A stretch of DNA of 64,000 nucleotides from a virus, in the IMG/VR virus record IMGVR_UViG_3300044633_000631, positions 1 through 64,000 of that record. One strand, written 5' to 3'. Shown here piece by piece: positions 1-9,300 of this stretch; the first letter of the stretch is position 1, and each line of letters begins with the position of its first letter. Under the pieces are notes generated by a model. The model saw only the letters and a list, made by a program, of their open reading frames with translations, searched no databases and was not told the origin of the DNA. The position numbers were made by a program, and so were the translations under genes.

Positions 1-310
1 TATCAATATTAAAGCTATCCTTCATACTACTAAAATCGGTCTCTTTGATTTTATCATATGCCCATATAAAGGGTGTTAAGGGGAGTTTAGCAATACTAAT
101 TAAGTTATTAATACTAAAGCTATCCTTCATACTACTAAAATCGGTCTCTTTGATTTTATCGTATGCCCATATAAAGGGTGTTAAAGGAAGTTTAGCAATA
201 CTAATTAAGTTATTAATACTAAAGCTATCCTTCATACTACTAAAATCGGTCTCTTTGATTTTATCGTATGCCCATATAAAGGGTGTTAAAGGAATTTTAG
301 CAACACCAAT
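1..310. repeat. 105-bp tandem repeat inside the tape-measure gene
   Basis: About three near-identical units with a period of 105 bp: aaagctatcc recurs at 11, 116 and 221. Each unit codes 35 residues including PLTPFIWAYDKIKETD and FSSMKDSF. The array continues past the left edge. Copies differ by only a few bases, so the duplication is recent or kept uniform. The period is an exact multiple of three, so copy changes keep the frame and would alter tape-measure length. Confidence 0.9.
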
Positions 311-3300
311 CAAATTATCGATAGTAAAAATACTACTGATTTTGCTAGATACAGTTTCCCAAGCTGACGCCAATGTGCCTTTAATACCACCTGCCGATGG
401 CTCCCAACCTTCAAAAATACCTCCGATATCAGTGCCTATTGATGTTACAAATTTAGTGAGAGTTCCTTTGATACCGCCAGCTTTAGCATCCCATCCATCA
501 AAAATTCCAGTTATACTATCACCCCAACCGGTTAAAGTGCCTTTTATGCCACCAGCTTTAGCATCCCATCCATCAAATATTCCATTAAAAGATTTTGTAA
601 AACTATCTGTTAATCCTGATAACGGACTTGAACCTCCGCCACTACCCGATATCGTTGCTAATTTATCCCAAAGACTTGACCCTTTAGCTGCTGAATCAGA
701 TAAATCAGTTGCTGACTTATTTAATTTAAATGCAGAAGTATCTAGAATTTCGGTATCAATAGTTACATTGGTTTGAGTAGGTTTTTCTAAGACAGGGATA
801 TTAGAGAATAAAGGACTTCTTGTTTCTGCATTAGCAATCTTATTTACCATACCACCTAATGCAAACTTAGGAAGTTTATCATTATTAATAGCATTAATCA
901 AATTACCATATTTAGCAGTTGATTTAGCATTTATAACAAATTCACCATTGGATAATTTAGCCATTATCGAATCAGATGTACCAGTTCCCGGGCCTACTAT
1001 CGGACCGCCCTCTGCAAAGCCAAAGAAATTACCAACATCATTTTTAAAGAAACTGCCGACACTCTTAGAGAAATTACTAGTTGCAGCAGAAGCAGTAGTA
1101 ACTCCTGGAATAGAATTAATACCCTTATCAAACATCTTAAAGATGCCTTCACCAAGGCCTGATGCCATGTTTTCAACAGCACCGCCTTTACCAAAGCCTA
1201 ATGAATTAGTTACACCAGTAGAAAAAGAGTTAATAGTAGAGTCGATTAAATTTTGTTTGAGTTTAGAAGCAAAGGTTTGGAATGCATTTTGTCCACTATC
1301 TTTTTCGCCACGTAACAACCCTTTAAATGCGTCTGTAAAGCCAGTAGTTAATGTGCTAGAAAAGGCCTTTCCAGCGTCTCTTGCTGCTCTAATACTAGCC
1401 GCTGCAACTTCTGACTTGTCCCCCATATCCTTGATATCATCGCCAAGACTAAGAATTTTACCTGCTGTATCAACAGTTGATTTACCTGCTTTTGCGTCAA
1501 CAGCCATTTGATATTCTAAATCAGCTTGTTGATGGACTAATATGCCTGTTTTAACCTTATCTTCTTCTGTCATAAGATCAATATTTTCAGCGCTTAATCC
1601 GCTATATTCTCTAAGGAATGCTGTAATATTTCCTGTAGAAGCTTTACGGAATGCATCCATTTCTTTTAAGGTAGTAGGCATTGTGTTTGCAGCCAGACCT
1701 TTATTAGTACCTTCGACACCTGCAGATGCATTTAGTCTATCTTGGAGAAACTGCTCAGTAGGTTTACCAGCTTTAATTGCAGCATCTATATCAGCTTTTA
1801 ATTGATTAATTTTACCGGCAACAGTTAATGCATAATTCTTAAGCTCAGTATTCATACCTAAGAATGCGTCTTCAGTAAAGCCAGCTTCAGTTATTAAAGT
1901 CTTTTGTGTTTCACGACCTAATGCGCCACCTGCTTTAACTAAATCAGCATTAGCAGTGTTTAATGTTTCTTGATTATTAGCCGCTATCTTATATGTTTCA
2001 ATCCATAATTGAAACGCAGAAGCCATTTCATCTTTTACTGTATTAGCTTTTAATGCAACAGTATTTAATGTTCCATCAACTTTAGTTACTGGGGCAGATG
2101 TATCAGCAACAGGAGCGCCCTTAAGATACCCATACACATCCCTAAATCTGGAAATTTGATTTTGGGTCTCTGTATTATTATAGCTATTGCCAAAGCCTAC
2201 ATTATAACCGCCTGCAGTCATTGCAAGATCTTCGTTATTTCTTTTCAATCCTGACTTATAGTATTTAGCACCTGCAAATATATTTTCACGAGCATCTGTA
2301 TAGTCATTAAGCTTATGCCATCTAGGCACTAATTGCATAACACCAATAGCACCTTTATCACTTACAGCATCTTTCTTTAATCTGCTTTCAACAATTCCTA
2401 ATGCTTTTAAAGCTATCCAATCAACATTGTATTTAGTTGCCGCTTCTTTGAAGATTGCATCATATGTTGAATTATTTAGTTCTTTGGCACTGAATCCTTC
2501 TGGGACTGCCATGCTTGACGCTTTTGGCATCGGTGCCAGCTCTGACTGCGGAATAGCTGTTTGTGGGGACTCTGCGGTACCGCCTGTGGCCGGCTTTCCT
2601 GCAATTAGGTCAGTGACAGCCCCACGAAATTCTGAGGCACCTGACTTGATATCTGCGCCAGCTGTGAGAAGCATTTCAGAGAAACTTTGAGGTGGTGTCA
2701 ATTTGCCAGCAATGTTTAAATTAGCAAACTCTTTACCAAATCGCGATTCCATTCCAGATAGGATATCCTTAATCGGCATACCACCTTTAAGTTTATCTGT
2801 TGCAAAATTATACATTTCACCTGACATAGAGTCCATCTTTTGCAATGCTTCAGCAAAATAAATTGTATCTGCACGATTCTTAAGCTCTACCTTTTGTGTA
2901 GTTGGTAATGCAGCATATTGAGATGCATTGATATTTAAATCAGGTAATCCCGATTTGATTTTCTCAAATGAAGAAGTAAACCCGTCTGTTATAGTCTCCT
3001 TAAGGCGCGTCTTCATATCTACGAAGAAACCTAAGAATGACGTATGAGATTTTAGATTTTCAAAGCTAGTTGCAAGTGCTTCAGTTGAAGAAGTCATATC
3101 AGACTCTTTCATAGCTTCTTCTAATGCAGTTTTATATTGTGTAGCAGTACCTGATAATTGTGCCCATAATTTAGAGGGCAACCCTGCCATCAACGCTGTA
3201 GACATATTAGAGCCAAAAACTTCATTTACTGTAGAAGTTTTCGAAGTAAGATCTGCAAAACCTGCTTTGATCTCTTCTCTGCGTTTCTCAGCTTTAGCTA

Positions 3301-6300
3301 ATTCTATGCTAAGTGTTTTAATTTTACCAGTATCATTACCTGCTAGTTTAATATCAGAGTTTAGATTAAAGATTTGCTTATCAACACTATCAATTTCTTT
3401 CAACAAGTCTACACTGACTGCCCTAAACTTACGAGGAGCATCTAGCCCAAATTCTGGGAATTGAATCTCTCTGTGCGCTATCGCAGCTTCTGCTCGAGCT
3501 AATTCATCTTCATAATTATTTATTAATCCTTGTGGATCTCCACCTGCAATTTTATATTTACCATCTCTAAGATCTTGAATAGCATTCTTAAGTCTAGCAA
3601 TGTTAGTAGCCGCCTTATCAGCGTCGGCTCTTCCAAAATCTTTAAACACTTGTTGATAGTTAATGCCTGATGTTTCAATATCTTTTAAACCTTGCAAAGC
3701 TTTGGCAAATGGATCAGTATCTTGAAATCTTTTAGTATCGGCAGCAAGTTGAACCATCCATAAATCTATATTCTCTAAATCGTATTTTCGCTCTTCAAGA
3801 CGTTTATTATAATTATCAGCTGCCGTTGCATTTTCTCTTTCAACCTTAATCCATTCAGCAGTATCTTTTAAAAATGGATTAGGTTTATCTTCAGGTTTGG
3901 TTAAAGTAGCTTCTATATTTGCCCTAGCTGCTACTACTTTTAATGCAAACCTATTCAACGATTCTGCAGTAACCTTATCATCAATAGGGATAATAAGAGG
4001 CTCTTTAAGTGCAGGTGGTAAAAATGAACTCAAATCTCTTGTAGTAGCCTTAGGTAAAAGAGAAAATTTATTAGGCGCCCCTAACATATTTAATGCAGGG
4101 ATATCATATATTGAAGGCGTTTTGATAAATGCAGGGTTTACAGATTTAAATGGAACTTGCTCAGGAGCATTTACTTCTTTTATATTTAAATCACGAGGAG
4201 GACTTTGGACACCTCTTTGCACATTAGTCCTTAAATCATTACCCACAAGCGCACGACTAATTCTTTCAGGTGATGTAGTCATCATCTGCCCGTAAGTAGC
4301 CTGCTTGATATCAAGAGTTGCTTTTTCATTTACAAAACGTAATGCTTCTACACCTCTAATTCCAAGCTTCTCTATATTTTTGGCTAAAGCTACTGGACCA
4401 ATTGTTGCAGTATCAGCTGCCATTTCTTGTGCAAGTTTAGCTTCTCTTTCAACAGCTCTTAATGTAGATAAAGTTGCGTTTCGATCTTTAGTACTGAACG
4501 TATGATCGAGATGGTCTTTTAATCTTTTAGCTTCTAACCCTAATTGTTGCAATCTTGAAATTGCAGCATTATTTTCAGATTCAGGTAATATATCATTAGC
4601 GGTTATACTTACATTAGCATCTTTTAAATTACCTACTAATGAACTTACAAGATTAGTGTATATTTGTTCATCTGCAAGCGCTTTTGCAATTTCTTTTGCA
4701 CGTGATACGAATTTGCCTAAGGCATCTACTGATTTTTCAAAATAAGAGATATCAACTTTTAAATCTGGACTGCCTAAAAGATTCTGCATAGACATAGAAC
4801 TCAGATCTTCATTTATCTTTGTTGTATATTTATATACATCATTACTTGCAACTGCAAGACTCATTTTGAAATTTTCATCAAGACCGGGCAATTCACCTAA
4901 TTTAACAGCTTCATCCGCCATTGCCTTAAGTTCAAAAATACGTGCTTTTACTGCATCTTGCTCAGGTGTCAAGTACGCAGTACTCATAGTCATTTCACGT
5001 GCAGAAATTGTTCCGCTTGCTTTTGAACCTTTCCGCGTAGGTAGAGATAATGAGTCTGCGCCACCAAACACTTCATCAAGACGAGTTGACCGCTCCACTG
5101 TAAAATTCTTAAAAAGATCTACAGTTTTCTGCATATTGAACCTAGATGCTCGCATTGCTTCTGCAGCTTTCTTATTTAATACTTCAGCTGCTTTCTCTGC
5201 ATCTTTTTGTAAAGCTGATTTATCACCAGAACCGCCTTTATCCTCAGCATTCTTTAAAGCTTCCATAGAAGATTTAAATGTTTCTTGAGCCTTGGTGTAT
5301 CTCTCAAATATCTGAGGATCTTCAATATTAGACTCATCAATTAGCCTTGCATCATACTTAAGAGAAATTCCATATTGAGTAGCAGTGTCAGCTTCACTTT
5401 TTAGTAATCCAGTCTTTTTATCTTTTGCTGCTGAATGGATCCCAAGTATCTTTTTAACTTTTTCGTATATATCATCCAAGGCTCCCATTAATGTGCCGTT
5501 ACTACCCATTAAATACATTGCAAGAATGCCGCCTGTAAGCGCAAATATATTAAAGCCTAAAAATAATCTTGGAATAAATTTTGCAATAGTGATAAAGAAT
5601 GAAGTAATTTTAGGGATAACCATTGAACTGAACATCATGGCTAATCCAGCGCCAATACCTGCACCTGTTTCTCCACCAATCTTATTTCCTACATAAGCAC
5701 CTGCCGCCCCTGCTGCAACGAGAGTGGTAGCGGTTGCTCCAGCACCTGCAATACCTTTAGTTAATGCGCCCTTAGCACCTAGCAATGCTCTATTAGGATT
5801 TGCCATATAATATTGCATGTAGCTTGCTTGGTTCATTGGCAATCCGCCATAACTTCCCATGCGGTTAAAATCTTTGCGTCTATCTGCTGGAGTCATTCCT
5901 GCATATTGCGCTTCAAGATCTTTTTGCAATAATTGCTTCTTTATGGCAGCATTACTAGTATATAAACTTCTATCAACATTAGCAGGAGTCAATCCTTGTG
6001 AAATCTTTGTATCTAATACGTTATTAGCAAGTTCTTTTGCTGCATTAAATCTACTACGTTGTACACCAACAACACCTGCTGCAATTGCTGGAATTAATCC
6101 ACCAAAGAGTGTAGCTGCTACGTCCACGTGAGAACCACCCAGTTCGAAAGAACCCATAAAGGCTTTTCTTCCGCGTTCACCGGCCTTCTTAAACTCGTCA
6201 GTACTTTCTAAGAATGGTATACGAAATAAAACTGCAGCGCCAACACTGACTATGGCTGCCCGCCAAGTAGATATAAATTTCAGAGTATTAACCATCAGGG

Positions 6301-9300
6301 CTAAAGCTTTGGTCATCAATGTTATTCTATTTGTTAGACCAGTAAGGCCTCCCATTGCGCCTGCTACTTCTGCTAACCATAGGGATACAAACTTACCCCC
6401 CATTGTTTCTCTTAAAATAGCTGTTGCACGTGCCATTGCATATAATTCAGCTGTATATAGTTTAAGTCTTGGAACAAATTTGTCTGGACTAGTTCTGGCA
6501 AGTATTTCACCTTTTTCTTTTACAGTATCAAATACTTTTGTTAAATTAGGAAACTTTTGGAATCCTTGCTGCAATACAGTTCCTGCTCCGCTTGTAATAG
6601 GCGCTGAGCTTTCTTGTAAGAATCTAGCAAACCCTCTAACTGCTGTTTGGCCTTTAGTTTCTGGACCTTTACTTGGATTAGGCTCAAAAGCGCTTCTGAA
6701 CCTATCAAAACGAGATGTTCGTTCTTCTTTATAAGTTCTTTTTCTATTTCTAAGATCTGCAGCAACTGCTTCTGCCATAGTTCTATCGGACATGCCTTGT
6801 TTTAATTCAGAGCTATATTTACTGATATTAGCGCCTAAGTTCTTGACTATACTACTACCGCCGATCTTACTTGCTAGCTTATCTAGAATAGGAGATGCTT
6901 GACGCATCGTATCCCACAACGCACTTACATAGAGACCTGTATAAGACTTCATGTTTAAGCCAACAGACTTTAATCCTGATGTAGCTGCAATACCTTGAAA
7001 TGCAAGTAATTGATTACCTAAAGCTGCTAATGCTGCTCTAAATAATGTAATAGGGCTTAATGCTAATTGCAAATTAATCAGAGGTTTATATAGAGCTGTT
7101 AACGCCCCAGCTAGTAGTGCAATACCGCCAATAGCTACTTGGCTAGGTGTGAGACTGTCCCACATGCCTTTTAAACTTGTTGGTAAGATATCTGAAATAT
7201 TTTGAATAAGATTTTTAAGACCATTAGTAATAGATAGTGATAATCTGTCATATCCGTATCCTACTTCATCTGCAATCTTTTGTAATACAGTATGGCCTGT
7301 ACCACGACCTGTCATTTCTCTGAAACTAGGAACAGGAATTCTATGATACGGTTTTACAGTTTCAGCACGAGGTTTGTTTATTAAGTCTGTAGGTGGCCCT
7401 TGTGGAGCTTCTTGAATACCTCTGTAAAATGTCTCACCATTCAATGAAGGTGTCATTGTATCAGCGCTTGACATATTAGAAAATGTTAATGCACCAAGTG
7501 CTGCTACAGCTAACATAATCCATTTTACAATAGGATGCCCAAACGCGGATGCAAGAAGTGGTGATACCGCTGCAAATCTTGTTGTTGCATAGTTATAGGC
7601 ACTTTCAATAGAATTATAAAAAGCTCCTAATGAAGTTGCGGGTATTCCTGTTGGTCCAAAAAGTAATCTAGAAAAGAATGTTCCCGTACCAGTGCCAGTA
7701 AATGCAGAAGCAAAACGTTCTCTCATACCTGCAAATAAATTAGCAAGTATAGAAGGATCTCTTACCATGCTGCCTAGCATTCCAAACATTCTTACAAGAT
7801 TGCCTCTTATAGTACCCTCTGGAAATAGCATAGATAATTCGCGCATTACCGGATATATAATTTTAGATCTAATTGCATCAATACCGCTTGGCCCCATTAA
7901 CGCTAATGCAATTAAACCGCCTTGCATATATGCATGCCCTAAAGGACTATCATAGAATACTTGATCAAACATCCCTAATTGATCAGCAACCAATGCGACC
8001 ATTGCACTAGAACTTACTACATTGCCTGAACTAAAGAATGAGGATGACGCACGACTCATTGCAGTTTGTGGTCTAGACTGGTATCCAACTCCAGGAGGTA
8101 ATGGTGGCCCCATTCCTACGTGTGCAGGGTTAGTCATTAAACGTGTCATATTGTGGCCAGCAACAGCAGTATTTGCCATTGTTCCACCAAAGAATGAACC
8201 AATAGAGCCTGTTACTTTGAATATTCTAGAAATTTGCTTTTCAAATATTCCTAATGTAGATAACATTTTAAGAGCGGGTCCGCCAAATAGTAATGCACCA
8301 ATCAAGCCACCAGCTGTACTAAACTGAAATAGATCCAGTATCCCATATACCATGCTCGCAACAGTACCTACAATTGGGATACTCTTCAAGAAGCCTTCAA
8401 CAGCACCGCCAATGAATCCTAACAGATTAGATATAATTGCAGGCAAGTCCGCTAATATTCCTAATAAAACTGTTCCAGCTACTTTGCCTGCCACTTTGCC
8501 AGCTTCTACAGAGAAGCTAACACCAAATCTTACATCAGCAAATACGTTAGCAAATGCTAGCCCTGCAGCAATAGCGGCTCTTAAGAATAAGCCACCAAGC
8601 ATAGAAGTAATTCTATTTTCTGGCAGTAATAGCGATACAAAAGCTAATCCAAAAACATTAGCAAAAGCTGTTAATGAATGTTTTAATTCTTCTGGCAACC
8701 CATCAAATAAGTTTTTAGCAAAGTCTTTAGCTATTTCAATAGATTTTCTAAAATTGCCTGTTGAGATGCTGATTACAAAATCACTACGTAAGGTATCTGC
8801 GACTATGCTTCTAATTTTTCTAAAGCTACTTACAACACCGTCACCAATACTTGACAATACATTTGCAGCCATTGGTGAAATAGTTTTAACAGCTTCCAAC
8901 ATTTTCTGGAGATTGCTAGAAATATCTACTGTAGAAATTCTTTTAAATATGCTTATAACAACTTCATAAATTGCTTGGAATACACGAATAGTATTTCCTG
9001 CAAATTGTTTCAAACCACCGTCAGTATTATTTTTAAGACTTCTAACTGTACTGATTATTGAATCAATGGTATCTGTCCACCATGAATTACCGATAACAGC
9101 ATCATATATTTTAAAGAATACTTCTATTACATTTTCACCAAATTTAGAAATAGCGCCAAAGGCCTTTTCTAATTTATTGGTTTGATTCTCAATACCGTCA
9201 AATAATTTATTTATACTCTTAGCTAAATCTTTTGCGCTGAAGCTTATATTAGTTGAACTCTCAAGATCTTTTAGTTTACCACGAATTCCTTTGATAAAGT

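Noticed and set aside
1-310. Tandem repeats as a possible CRISPR array.
   Set aside because: Units are contiguous 105-bp coding repeats without spacers and in frame with the tape measure.
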